Source: Akkermansiaceae bacterium (GTDB lineage Bacteria; Verrucomicrobiota; Verrucomicrobiia; Verrucomicrobiales; Akkermansiaceae). Taken from it: a stretch of DNA of 49,952 bases. Position numbers and translations under genes: made by a program. Of this stretch, positions 41,163 to 49,651 are shown one piece after another. The stretch covers positions 1-49,952 of the forward strand of contig CAISTY010000109.1 of assembly GCA_903888515.1 (NCBI GenBank). Direction: 5' to 3'. The stretch's first letter is position 1; each line of letters starts with the position of its first letter. Under the pieces are notes generated by a model. It was not told where the DNA came from. It was given only the letters and a program-made list of their open reading frames with translations, and made no database searches.

Positions 41163-42164
41163 ATGAGAGAAACGACTTCTGATATCAACGTCTGCATCGC
41201 GGGCACCGGCAGCTATGTTCCTGCTAGAATTCTCACTAATGCCGAACTCGCCGTCATGGTGGACACCAGCGACGAATGGATCTTCAGCCGCACGGGTATC
41301 AGGGAACGCCGGATTGCCGCCAAGGATGAGTTCACTTCCCACTTGGCCACCAACGCGGCGGTACAAGCACTCACCCAAGCGGGCCTCGCTCCAGAGGATC
41401 TCGAACTCATCATCCTCGCCACCATCACGCCGGATACGCTCACCCCGGCCACCGCCTGTTATGTCCAGCAACGCCTCGGTGCGCACCGCGCGGTGGCCTT
41501 CGATATTTCCGCGGCGTGTTCGGGATTCCTTTACGCCATGAAGATCTGCAAGCGCCTGATTTCCGACGGTGCCTTCAACAACGCGCTTATCATCGGAGCG
41601 GATAAGCTCTCATCGATCACCAATTGGGAGGATCGCGCAACCTGCGTGCTGTTCGGCGATGGTGCCGGCGCCGCCGTCCTGCGGCGCTCCAAACCCGGGG
41701 AAGGTGCCATTATCGCCACCGAAATGGGTACCGACGGCAATCTAACACACATCCTGTCGGTACCCGGTGGTGGCACCGCCTGCCCGATCACTCCCGACAA
41801 CGTCAATGATCACCTGCAGACGCTGAGCATGCAGGGCAAGGAGGTTTTCAAGGTCGCCGTAAACCGCATGAAGGAAGCGGCGGAAATGGTCATCAAGCGG
41901 GCCGGTTGGCAAGCCGAGGACATCGCCTGCGTCATCCCGCATCAAGCGAATCGGCGGATCATCGACGCCATCGCCGACCGTCTCGCCGTGCCTAACGAGC
42001 GCGTGTTCATCAATCTCGAAAAATACGGCAACACCTCGGCTGCGGCGGTGGCCATCGCGCTGGACGAAGCCCACCGCACCGGTGTCTTCAAGCGTGGCGA
42101 CCACATCGTGCTGGTGGTCTTTGGAGCCGGCCTCACCTGGGCCGCTGCGGCGATTCGCTGGTGA
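41163..42164 (+). CDS. fabH: Beta-ketoacyl-ACP synthase III
   Basis: It starts fatty-acid synthesis by condensing acetyl-CoA with malonyl-ACP. The triad is visible: Cys119 in DISAACSGF, His260 in IPHQANRR and Asn290 in YGNTSAA. GTGSYVPARILTNAEL is the family N-terminus. The 333-aa length is right; the ATG at 41163 replaces a longer frame at 41100. Confidence 0.97.
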   Translation: MRETTSDINVCIAGTGSYVPARILTNAELAVMVDTSDEWIFSRTGIRERRIAAKDEFTSHLATNAAVQALTQAGLAPEDLELIILATITPDTLTPATACYVQQRLGAHRAVAFDISAACSGFLYAMKICKRLISDGAFNNALIIGADKLSSITNWEDRATCVLFGDGAGAAVLRRSKPGEGAIIATEMGTDGNLTHILSVPGGGTACPITPDNVNDHLQTLSMQGKEVFKVAVNRMKEAAEMVIKRAGWQAEDIACVIPHQANRRIIDAIADRLAVPNERVFINLEKYGNTSAAAVAIALDEAHRTGVFKRGDHIVLVVFGAGLTWAAAAIRW

Positions 42165-42178
42165 GGGATCGTTTTTTC

Positions 42179-42763
42179 TCAGGGCGCTTGGAGATCGTCG
42201 CGGTTGGCCTTGTCTTTGGGCGTTTTGGGATTGGTTTTGCCGTCCTTGCCGACGGTCCAGAGGTCGTAGTCAGGGTTCTGGGTGTCGGTGTTGGTCTTGC
42301 CCGCCGAGTCGAGACTGGAGCGGTAACGGTATTCGTTGCCCCAAGGATCGTAGATCTTGGTCGTGGGCGACGCCGTGCCGGATGTCCAACCCTGTTTGTT
42401 GTTGGCGGGATCCAGTGACTGTAGATAGACTTTTTGATCCACATCCCCTTGGGCATTGCCCACCGGAGCGCCCTTGCCGTCATTGTTGGAATCCCAATAA
42501 AGCGCCGTGAACAGAATGTAGGAACTGCCTTCGCCCTTGGGTGAGTTCGGGGTGGCGGGATAGGCACCGTTATCCAGTTTGTAGTCCGCGAGCGCGTTGG
42601 CGAGCAGGGCCATCTGGACCTTGGCCTTTTCCTTGGCCTGACGTTCGTTGACGAAACCCAGACCGCCGACGACGAGGCTGGCCAGAATGATGATGATCGA
42701 GATCACCGCCAACATCTCGATGAGAGAAAAGGCGGCATGGCCGTTGCGTGGGTTCGTTTGCAT
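42179..42763 (-). CDS. gspG: Type II secretion/type IV pilus pseudopilin (GspG-like)
   Basis: A prepilin: the leader MQTNPRNGHA is followed by AFSLIEMLAVISIIIILASL, the hydrophobic pilin helix with Glu at position +5 relative to Phe12. The residue before the cleavage site is Ala rather than the usual Gly, tolerated but less common. The C-terminal part (YDPWGNEYRYRSS...) has the GspG-like DPWGNxY motif. It is last in a minus-strand gspE-gspE-gspF-gspG unit. Confidence 0.88.
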   Translation of the reverse strand: MQTNPRNGHAAFSLIEMLAVISIIIILASLVVGGLGFVNERQAKEKAKVQMALLANALADYKLDNGAYPATPNSPKGEGSSYILFTALYWDSNNDGKGAPVGNAQGDVDQKVYLQSLDPANNKQGWTSGTASPTTKIYDPWGNEYRYRSSLDSAGKTNTDTQNPDYDLWTVGKDGKTNPKTPKDKANRDDLQAP

Positions 42764-42788
42764 GATCCTTGGATGTGGAATGGTTGGC

Positions 42789-42807
42789 GAGACCCCGATG
42801 AGGTCTC
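42789..42807. repeat. Single REP-like hairpin between gspF and gspG
   Basis: GAGACCCCGATGAGGTCTC keeps the CGATGAGG loop of the GGCCTCGATGAGGCC REPs, but the stem is GAGACC/GGTCTC, a compensated change. A diverged solo REP. Confidence 0.55.
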
Positions 42808-42840
42808 ATGAGGACAAGCTTGCCCGCAGTCTGTAATCGC

Positions 42841-44124
42841 TTACTGGTTGCCCATCGTCTCGATCATCTTAATCAGGGGCAGGAATAATGCAAATACCAC
42901 CGAGCCCACGACGAGGGCTAGGAACACGATCATGATCGGCTCGAGGATCGATGTCAGTGCGGTGACCGAGTTGTCCACTTCGTCGTCATAGACGTCCGCC
43001 ACCTTGAGGAGCATTTCGGGGAGTTGGCCGGTTTCCTCGCCGACGTCCACCATGGAGATGACCATGCTCGGGAAGACACCGGATGCTTGCAGCGGCGCAA
43101 CGATGGTTTCCCCTTCCTTGACGGATTCATGGACCTTGTCGATGGCTTGGGAAAGCACGACGTTGCCGGCGGTGTCGCGGGTGATATTGAGCGCCTGAAG
43201 AATGGGCACCCCGGAGGTCACAAGCGTGCCAAGCGTGCGCGAAAAGCGCGACACGGCGCTCTTGCGCTGGATGTCACCCAAAACGGGCAATCGCAGCTTG
43301 ATCGTGTCAATCGCCTTGCGGCCGCCTTTGGTGCGTCCCCACACGTTGAAAAAGAAGAATCCAAAGCCGATGATGATGATGACGAAAACGATGTTCGGCA
43401 CGAACAGCGGATTCGCCAGGAAAAATTCCGACGTGCCGAAAACGATTTTGGAAATCGTCGGCAGTTCCGATTCCGTGCTGGCGAACATCTCCTTGAATTT
43501 CGGCACGATGAAAATCATCAGGAAAACCAGGATGGCGACGGCGATGAACATGACGATCACCGGATAGACCATCGCGGAAACGATCTTGTTTTTGAGCTTC
43601 TGCGCTTTTTCCTGATATTCGGCGAGACGGTTGAGAACGATTTCGAGCACCCCGCCTAGTTCGCCGGCCTTGACCATGTTCACATAGAGTTTGTTGAAGA
43701 TCTTCGGGTGCTGGGCGAGCGACTCGGAGAACGTGGACCCGCCCTGCACGTTTTCAGCGAGCGCACCGACGGTCGCGCGGAGCACTGGATGCGGCTCCTG
43801 CTTCTCAAGCACCGTGAGACTGCGGAGCAGCGGCAGGCCGGAATCAATGAGGGTGGCAAGCTGGCGCGTGAAAATCATCAGGTTCTTGGGTTTGACCCGG
43901 CCACCGACGGCGCTTTTGGACGCCTTGTTAGCCTTTGCTTTGGCCTTGCTCTTGACGGGAGCGGCGACCTTGCCTTGCTTGCCCTTGCCCTCTTCCTGGA
44001 TATGAGTCGGATAGAGTCCTTTGGCGCGGAGTTGCTGGATGGCTTCGGTTTCGTTGTTGGCGGAAACGGTGCCGTTGGTTTGCTCGCCTTTGGCATCAAG
44101 CGCGGAGTATTGGAAATTGGCCAT
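42841..44124 (-). CDS. gspF: Type II secretion inner-membrane protein (GspF/PilC)
   Basis: This 427-aa platform protein has two GspF domains, each with membrane helices: one near VYPVIVMFIAVAILVFLMIF and a last one near IMIVFLALVVGSVVFALFLP. Between them lies TRQLATLIDSGLPLLRSLTV and LGTLVTSGVPILQALN, the duplicated GspF motif. A Lys-rich insert (VKSKAKAKANKASKSAVGG) near residue 60 is unusual. The start is the ATG at 44124. It is just downstream of two ATPase genes. Confidence 0.93.
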   Translation of the reverse strand: MANFQYSALDAKGEQTNGTVSANNETEAIQQLRAKGLYPTHIQEEGKGKQGKVAAPVKSKAKAKANKASKSAVGGRVKPKNLMIFTRQLATLIDSGLPLLRSLTVLEKQEPHPVLRATVGALAENVQGGSTFSESLAQHPKIFNKLYVNMVKAGELGGVLEIVLNRLAEYQEKAQKLKNKIVSAMVYPVIVMFIAVAILVFLMIFIVPKFKEMFASTESELPTISKIVFGTSEFFLANPLFVPNIVFVIIIIGFGFFFFNVWGRTKGGRKAIDTIKLRLPVLGDIQRKSAVSRFSRTLGTLVTSGVPILQALNITRDTAGNVVLSQAIDKVHESVKEGETIVAPLQASGVFPSMVISMVDVGEETGQLPEMLLKVADVYDDEVDNSVTALTSILEPIMIVFLALVVGSVVFALFLPLIKMIETMGNQ

Positions 44125-44210
44125 AGGATGGTTGCGGTTGTTGGAGAATGGATGGGAGGACGGAGAATTCGGAAATCAGATGCATCAGGATAGGATCATC
44201 GGGACAAACA

Positions 44211-45881
44211 TCAAGTGTATTTAAGAATCTCTTCGATGGTGGTGTTGCCCAGGTAGATATTGCGCAGGCCATCTTCGCGGAGAGTGGTCATGCCGAGTTC
44301 GATGGCTTTCTGCTTGATCACCACGGTCGGGGCGCGGGCGGTGATGAGTTCCCGCAGGGGCTCGGTAATGTGCAGCAACTCGAATAGTCCGCGACGCCCG
44401 CGATAACCGGTTTGTCCACAGACCTCGCAGCCAATACCGGTCGAAAAATGCTTGTCACCCAGTTCATGGGCGGAAACGCCCAACTGGTTCAAGATCGCCT
44501 CGTTCGGCTCGTAGGGCGCCTTGCACACCTTGCAAATGGTGCGGACCAGACGCTGGGCAAGCACCCCTTCCAGCGAGGCGGCGAGGAGGAACGGCTCGCA
44601 ACCCATGTCCACCAGGCGGGTGATGGCTCCTGAGGCGTCGTTGGTGTGGAGCGTGGAGAGCACCAAGTGACCGGTGAGCGCCGCCTGGATCGCGATGGTG
44701 ACGGTTTCCTTGTCGCGCATTTCACCGATCATGATGCGGTCCGGGTCCTGCCGCAGGAAGGCCCGCAACACACGCGGGAAATCCAGTCCAATGGCATCGT
44801 TGATCGGGATCTGGATGATCCCGTCGATGTCATACTCAACGGGATCCTCCGCCGTCAGCAGCTTGGAATCGACCGTGTTGATGCGGCGCAGCGCGGCGTA
44901 CAGCGTGGTGGTTTTGCCCGCGCCGGTGGGACCGGTGACGATGAAAATTCCGTTAGGTTTTTCGATCGTTTCCGTGATATAGTTATAGATGTGCTCGGTG
45001 AGTCCGAGGTTTTCGAGAGAAAGGTTCACCGATGAACGGTCGAGCACACGCAACACGATGGATTCGCCGTGGTGGGTGGGCAACGAGGAAACCCGCATGT
45101 CCACTTGCTTCTCGCCGACTTGTTTGACGATACGGCCGTCCTGCGGGAGGCGTTTTTCGGCGATGTTCATGTTCGCCATGACCTTGACGCGCGAAAGGAT
45201 AGGCAAGCCAAGGTGGATCGGCGGCGGCACCATCTCATAGAGCGCACCGTCCACCCGGTAACGGATCTTGAAGTCCTTTTCAAACGGCTCGAAGTGAATG
45301 TCCGACGCCTTTTCCTTGATCGCCTGATAGAGCACCAGATCGACGTAGCGGATGATCGGCGCGGAGTTGGCCTCGGCCTCAAGGTCCATGGTGGCTCTGG
45401 AATCCCTGCCGATTTCGAATTGGCTGAGAATGTCCTCCATCGCCTTCCCTTCGCCACCGTAGCAGTCGTTGATCTTGGCTTCGACCAGGTAGTCCGGAGC
45501 GACGACCACGTGGATTTCACGGCCCAAGGCGAAGCGTAGATCCTCTACCGTCTGGGGGTTGAGCGGATCGACCAGCGCTACGTAGAGACCGGTGTCGTCA
45601 AAATTGACGGGCAGTGCGCCGTGCAGGCGGGCGGTGCCGGCGGGGACCAGGGCGAGCAAGGCTTCCGGCGGCGTCCAGTTCCGCAGATCCACCATGCTGG
45701 CACCCAGTTCCGAAGCGACCACCGGCCAGATGTCATCCCGGTGGTGAATGACTTGGAAATCCGCGAGGATCTCGGCGATTTCCTTGCCGCTGTGGCCGAC
45801 TTCCGCGAGGATATCCTGGGCGAGCCCCTGATCGATCAGGCCACGGGATTGGAAAAGTTCGATGATCTGTTGGTTGTCCAT
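44211..45881 (-). CDS. Type II secretion/pilus assembly ATPase (GspE/PilB), copy 1
   Basis: This 556-aa hexameric ATPase has an N-terminal MshEN/T2SSE_N region (residues 1-150). Walker A GPTGAGKTT is at 317-325. Asp boxes follow (IRSLPxxGE-like VSSLPTHHGESIVLR), then Walker B region IMIGEMRDKET and a zinc site CKVC...CEVC near 455-490. It drives pseudopilin polymerisation. The close paralog lies just upstream, so roles may be split (extension versus a second system). Confidence 0.93.
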   Translation of the reverse strand: MDNQQIIELFQSRGLIDQGLAQDILAEVGHSGKEIAEILADFQVIHHRDDIWPVVASELGASMVDLRNWTPPEALLALVPAGTARLHGALPVNFDDTGLYVALVDPLNPQTVEDLRFALGREIHVVVAPDYLVEAKINDCYGGEGKAMEDILSQFEIGRDSRATMDLEAEANSAPIIRYVDLVLYQAIKEKASDIHFEPFEKDFKIRYRVDGALYEMVPPPIHLGLPILSRVKVMANMNIAEKRLPQDGRIVKQVGEKQVDMRVSSLPTHHGESIVLRVLDRSSVNLSLENLGLTEHIYNYITETIEKPNGIFIVTGPTGAGKTTTLYAALRRINTVDSKLLTAEDPVEYDIDGIIQIPINDAIGLDFPRVLRAFLRQDPDRIMIGEMRDKETVTIAIQAALTGHLVLSTLHTNDASGAITRLVDMGCEPFLLAASLEGVLAQRLVRTICKVCKAPYEPNEAILNQLGVSAHELGDKHFSTGIGCEVCGQTGYRGRRGLFELLHITEPLRELITARAPTVVIKQKAIELGMTTLREDGLRNIYLGNTTIEEILKYT

Positions 45882-45932
45882 GGGACGGTGAAAACTGAGA
45901 AGGGGTTGAAAAGTGGGCGTGGGTTCCGGCGG

Positions 45933-47639
45933 TCAATCGGCGTCTGACATGGTGACATGCACCACCTCGCTGCCGGAGGTGAGGCCGGAGAGCACCTTGC
46001 GGATGCCATCTTCGCGCAGCGTCCGCATGCCGAGTTCGCGCGCACGCCGTCGGAGTTGGGTGGTGGTGAGTCCGGTATTGATCATCTGGCGAACCTCGTC
46101 GTCCACGAGGAACATTTCAAAAATCCCCATCCGGCCCTTGTAGCCGTTGTTGCGGCATTTGTCGCATCCCACCGGACCGAAAATCGATGCTTCCGCCATC
46201 CGCGACACATCCAGCGACAACGCGCGGATTTCCTTGTTGTTGAGTTCGGCGGGGGTCTTGCACAGCGGGCAGAGCTTGCGTACCAAACGCTGGGCCATCA
46301 CCGCACGCAGCGCGGAGGCGATCAGGAACGGCTTCACCCCGATGTCGATGAGACGGGCGACGGCTGACGGCGCATCGTTGGTGTGCAGGGTGGAAAACAC
46401 CAAGTGCCCGGTGAGCGACGCGTTGATGGCGATGTTCGCGGTTTCCGCATCGCGGATTTCCCCGATCATAATGATGTTAGGTGCTTGGCGGAGCATGGCG
46501 CGCAAGGCTGCCGCGAAGGTCATGCCGATGTCGGTCTTGACCATCACCTGATTGATCCCGGGTAGTTCATATTCGATCGGATCCTCCACCGTGATGATTT
46601 TCCGGTCCGGCTTGTTAATCACATTGAGACACGCGTAGAGCGTCGTGGTCTTGCCGGAACCGGTGGGCCCCGTCACTAACAGAATGCCATCCGGCAGACC
46701 GAGCAATTGCTCGAAGGTGGTCTGGTCGTCGGAGAAAAACCCGAGTTCCGGCAGGCCTAACAAAAGCGCGGTTTTGTCCAGGATCCGCATCACGATGGAC
46801 TCACCATGATTCGAGGGCACCGAGGAAACCCGCAGGTCCACCTCCTTGGCACCCATCTTGAGTTGGATCCGGCCGTCCTGTGGCAGGCGTTTTTCCGCGA
46901 TGGCCATGGTGCCGCTCATCACCTTCAAGCGGGCGATGATCGCGGGCAGCAGTTTTTTCGGATGGGTGTCCACATGGACGAGTTTGCCGTCCAGGCGGTA
47001 GCGCACGCGCACCGAGGTTTCCATGGGTTCGATGTGGATGTCGGAAGCCCGGACGCGGAACGCTTCGGATAGCATTTGCAGAACGAGCCGGATGATGGGC
47101 GCGTCCTCACCGACGACGTCGCCGGCCTCGGTGTCGCCGGTGGTCACCGTGAAACCCGCCGTATCCATCATCTCGGACGGTTCTCCGGAATGATAGAACT
47201 GCCGGAAATGGTCATGAATGTCCTGGCGGGTGGCGCAGACCAGATTCAGTTCGCGGCCGATGATGTGGGGCAGGGTGTCCAGAGTCTCGAAATCCAATGG
47301 ATCCGCGATGGCGATGGTCAGCGACAAACCCTCGTCATGAACGGGAATCACGCGGTAACGCTTGGCCATTTCCTCGGAGATCGTTTCGGTGATTCCCGGA
47401 TCGTACGTGAAGTCCGCCAGACGCACAAAGGGGATGCCTGCATTGGCCGCGAGAGTGCGGGCCACATCTTCCTGTGATAGGGAGGTGTGTGCGAGAAGAT
47501 GCTCAATGAGGGTTTCATTACCGTATAGAGAACTGCGGGCGTGGGCGACATCATCCTCCTTCACCAGATCGGCTTCGGCAAGTAACTCTGCTAGATAATC
47601 TTCGTTGGAAAACACAGTGCTGGGAGTCTTTGGAAACAA
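45933..47639 (-). CDS. Type II secretion/pilus assembly ATPase (GspE/PilB), copy 2
   Basis: This ~568-aa paralog of copy 1 is clearly divergent in sequence but has the same domains: an MshEN-type N-terminus, Walker A GPTGSGKTT, LRVSSVPSNHGESIVMRIL, Walker B region IIMIGEIRDAE and zinc Cys pairs CPLC...CDKC. The start is uncertain: TTG at 47639 or GTG at 47615; no ATG fits. It heads the operon (copy 2, copy 1, gspF, gspG). Confidence 0.92.
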   Translation of the reverse strand: MFPKTPSTVFSNEDYLAELLAEADLVKEDDVAHARSSLYGNETLIEHLLAHTSLSQEDVARTLAANAGIPFVRLADFTYDPGITETISEEMAKRYRVIPVHDEGLSLTIAIADPLDFETLDTLPHIIGRELNLVCATRQDIHDHFRQFYHSGEPSEMMDTAGFTVTTGDTEAGDVVGEDAPIIRLVLQMLSEAFRVRASDIHIEPMETSVRVRYRLDGKLVHVDTHPKKLLPAIIARLKVMSGTMAIAEKRLPQDGRIQLKMGAKEVDLRVSSVPSNHGESIVMRILDKTALLLGLPELGFFSDDQTTFEQLLGLPDGILLVTGPTGSGKTTTLYACLNVINKPDRKIITVEDPIEYELPGINQVMVKTDIGMTFAAALRAMLRQAPNIIMIGEIRDAETANIAINASLTGHLVFSTLHTNDAPSAVARLIDIGVKPFLIASALRAVMAQRLVRKLCPLCKTPAELNNKEIRALSLDVSRMAEASIFGPVGCDKCRNNGYKGRMGIFEMFLVDDEVRQMINTGLTTTQLRRRARELGMRTLREDGIRKVLSGLTSGSEVVHVTMSDAD

Positions 47640-47802
47640 ATTGCTGAAAACGCGGCACCGGACGGGAGCCTCGCTGCATCTGCGACAGATTGGTCAATCC
47701 ACTCAGCCCATGTCAACCCGCCATATCATGGGATCGCACGATTTTCCGAATCACCCGCAAATTTCACGGAAGTTGTAAACACCATGCCAATCCAACATGC
47801 TC

Positions 47803-48288
47803 TCAGGGGGTCACCGCGAGTCGCTCTGGAGTGACGCCGCGCTCGAAAATGAAGCCGCTTTCCTTGTAGGTCTTGAGCCGGAAATGCGTGGCCGTGGACA
47901 GTACTCCTTCCAGCGAACTGAGTTTTTCGGATACGAAGCGTGCGACTTCGCGGAGGTCTCCGCCCTCGACCACCACCATCAGATCGTAACCGCCACTGGC
48001 GAGATAACAGGAAACCACTTGCTCGAAACGCGCGATGCGCAGCGCCAACCGGTCAAATCCTCCGCCACGCTCGGGAGTCACTTTCACTTCGATGAACGCC
48101 GTCACGGAGGTGTCTCCGGCGGCCTCGAAATCGATCACCGCATGATAACCGCGGATGGTGCCGTCTTTCTCCCACGCGGCAATGCGGCTTACCACGGCAT
48201 CCTGATCCATGGACACTAGGTCGGCGAGTTCCTGATGGGTGAAGCGGGCCTTGCGACTGAGCAATTCGAGCAGCGGATCGTTGGACAT
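47803..48288 (-). CDS. Lrp/AsnC-family transcriptional regulator
   Basis: A 161-aa regulator. The N-terminal HTH is FTHQELADLVSMDQDAVVSR followed by RIAAWEKDGTIRGYHAVID; the C-terminal effector domain is FIEVKVTPE...VSCYLASGGYDLMVVVEG. The family responds to amino acids and controls metabolism. The ATG at 48288 was chosen over upstream codons. Neighbours give no target; it lies between the secretion operon and dac. Confidence 0.9.
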   Translation of the reverse strand: MSNDPLLELLSRKARFTHQELADLVSMDQDAVVSRIAAWEKDGTIRGYHAVIDFEAAGDTSVTAFIEVKVTPERGGGFDRLALRIARFEQVVSCYLASGGYDLMVVVEGGDLREVARFVSEKLSSLEGVLSTATHFRLKTYKESGFIFERGVTPERLAVTP

Positions 48289-48317
48289 GGAATGGAGATT
48301 GCGGGATTTTCCCGGCA

Positions 48318-48378
48318 CTGACAACTGATTATTGACTGCTGACTTCCGACCTCTGACCTCTGACCTCTGACCTCAGGT
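48318..48378. repeat. CTCTGACC short tandem repeats
   Basis: TGACAACTGATTATTGACTG then repeated TCTGACC (7-mers, about four copies) make up the spacer between the Lrp gene and dac. The reverse complement (GGTCAGA) resembles the CAGAGGTCGG words at 10020. Confidence 0.85.
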
Positions 48379-48381
48379 CCC

Positions 48382-49353
48382 TCACTGCGGATTGGGTACG
48401 CTCACGATCTCACGCTGCCGGTCTTGTACGGGCGCCCCGGCATCAAGCCATGAGTCATATACCGACCAACCCTGGCGAATGAGTTCGCGTGCCCGGTTGA
48501 AACGATCCGGTTGGTTCAAAATAACCACGACCAAACGTCGCGGAGTGGCCCCTTTCGAGCCATCCGCTTTCTGGCGCACCAGCGGATCGCGTTCCATGCA
48601 CGCGGCAAGGCATGGACCGGCGGCCAGGGTCGTGCCCGTTTTGATGCCGAGTATTCCGGGTTCTCCGATCAATTCGTTAGTATTGCGGATTCGGTAGGTG
48701 CGTTTGCCGACGGCCCCGGATACGCTGATCTGGCGCTCCGGTTGGCGGACGATGAAACTGAAAGCGTTGCGGCGCATCGCATAAACCGACATGCGCGCCA
48801 CATCCGCAGCCGTGGAAAATGCCGGTGCCCTTCTGCGCTCAAGACCATGAGGATTGGCAAAGCGTGTCTGCGTCATGCCCAGCGCCTTGGCCAACCGGTT
48901 CATCTCTGCGACGAATTCCCCTACCGGATCGCCGGGTTTCCCGCGACGGATGAGCATTTCACGACCGACATGATCGGCGATGGTCAGGGCCGCCAGATTG
49001 TCGGACCCTAACAACGCGGAATAGAGGGCGTCGCGCATCGATAATCGCTCGCCAGGTTGCAGGTTCATCGGGTTGGGTCCACCGACGAGCGTCACCGTCT
49101 CGGGAACGGTGATTTGTAGCGTGCCGAGGTCCGCACCGGTGGCTATCGCCCAGTCCACGGCCACAGCTCCGGTGGCAATTTTCGTCAAGCTGGCAACCGG
49201 ACGTTTGGTCGATGCGTTCGATGCGATGAGCACTTTCCCGGAATAGGCTTCCATCACCATGATGCTTTCCTGTGCGCGAACCCACGGACACGCCGCGAGC
49301 ATAGCGGCAACCCACACCGGAATACTGGAAAACGAAAAGTGCTGCATGTTCAT
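48382..49353 (-). CDS. D-alanyl-D-alanine carboxypeptidase (PBP5/DacA-like)
   Basis: This secreted, penicillin-binding serine peptidase trims peptidoglycan pentapeptides. A signal peptide (VWVAAMLAACPWVRA) precedes S-x-x-K as SLTK (55-58), S-x-N as SDN (117-119) and KTG (238-240). The 323 aa lack the extra C-terminal beta domain of full DacA and end in a short basic/hydrophobic tail. The ATG at 49353 is used. Upstream codons lack a signal peptide. Confidence 0.9.
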   Translation of the reverse strand: MNMQHFSFSSIPVWVAAMLAACPWVRAQESIMVMEAYSGKVLIASNASTKRPVASLTKIATGAVAVDWAIATGADLGTLQITVPETVTLVGGPNPMNLQPGERLSMRDALYSALLGSDNLAALTIADHVGREMLIRRGKPGDPVGEFVAEMNRLAKALGMTQTRFANPHGLERRRAPAFSTAADVARMSVYAMRRNAFSFIVRQPERQISVSGAVGKRTYRIRNTNELIGEPGILGIKTGTTLAAGPCLAACMERDPLVRQKADGSKGATPRRLVVVILNQPDRFNRARELIRQGWSVYDSWLDAGAPVQDRQREIVSVPNPQ

Positions 49354-49651
49354 GCGTTCATGTGCGAAAGTCGCGCGGAGCGTAGCCGCTGCCTTGCGCC
49401 AACTCAACTGCAAACATGCAACAGGCCCTTCATCCTTGAAGCATGCTCCGTAATCGCGCAGGACAACGGTGCGGGGCAGAGCCGCATCACAAGGCCTTTT
49501 CCAACTCGGGACTGCCAAGGAATTTGTTTTGGGGTGAAGGCCGTTGAAGGATCCAGTGCCCGGAACGGACTCCCTGTCGAAGCCTTGGCAAAGACTGGAG
49601 GGTGGGTAAAAGCAGTTGATGAAGAAGTGCTCCTGCGCTTTTCCGGCAATT
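49354..49651. other. Gene-free spacer between dac and the transposase fragment
   Basis: No convincing gene. The part around 49560-49620 (GTCGAAGCCTTGGCAAAGAC then GGAGGGTGGG) looks like a dispersed repeat of a kind often seen in Verrucomicrobia spacers, but I cannot confirm copies in this window. Frames of about 80 codons cross it with no domain signal. Confidence 0.3.

Noticed and set aside
48318..48378. Terminator or tRNA-like structure in the TCTGACC spacer
   Set aside because: The bases are a simple 7-mer repeat without a stable hairpin or cloverleaf.
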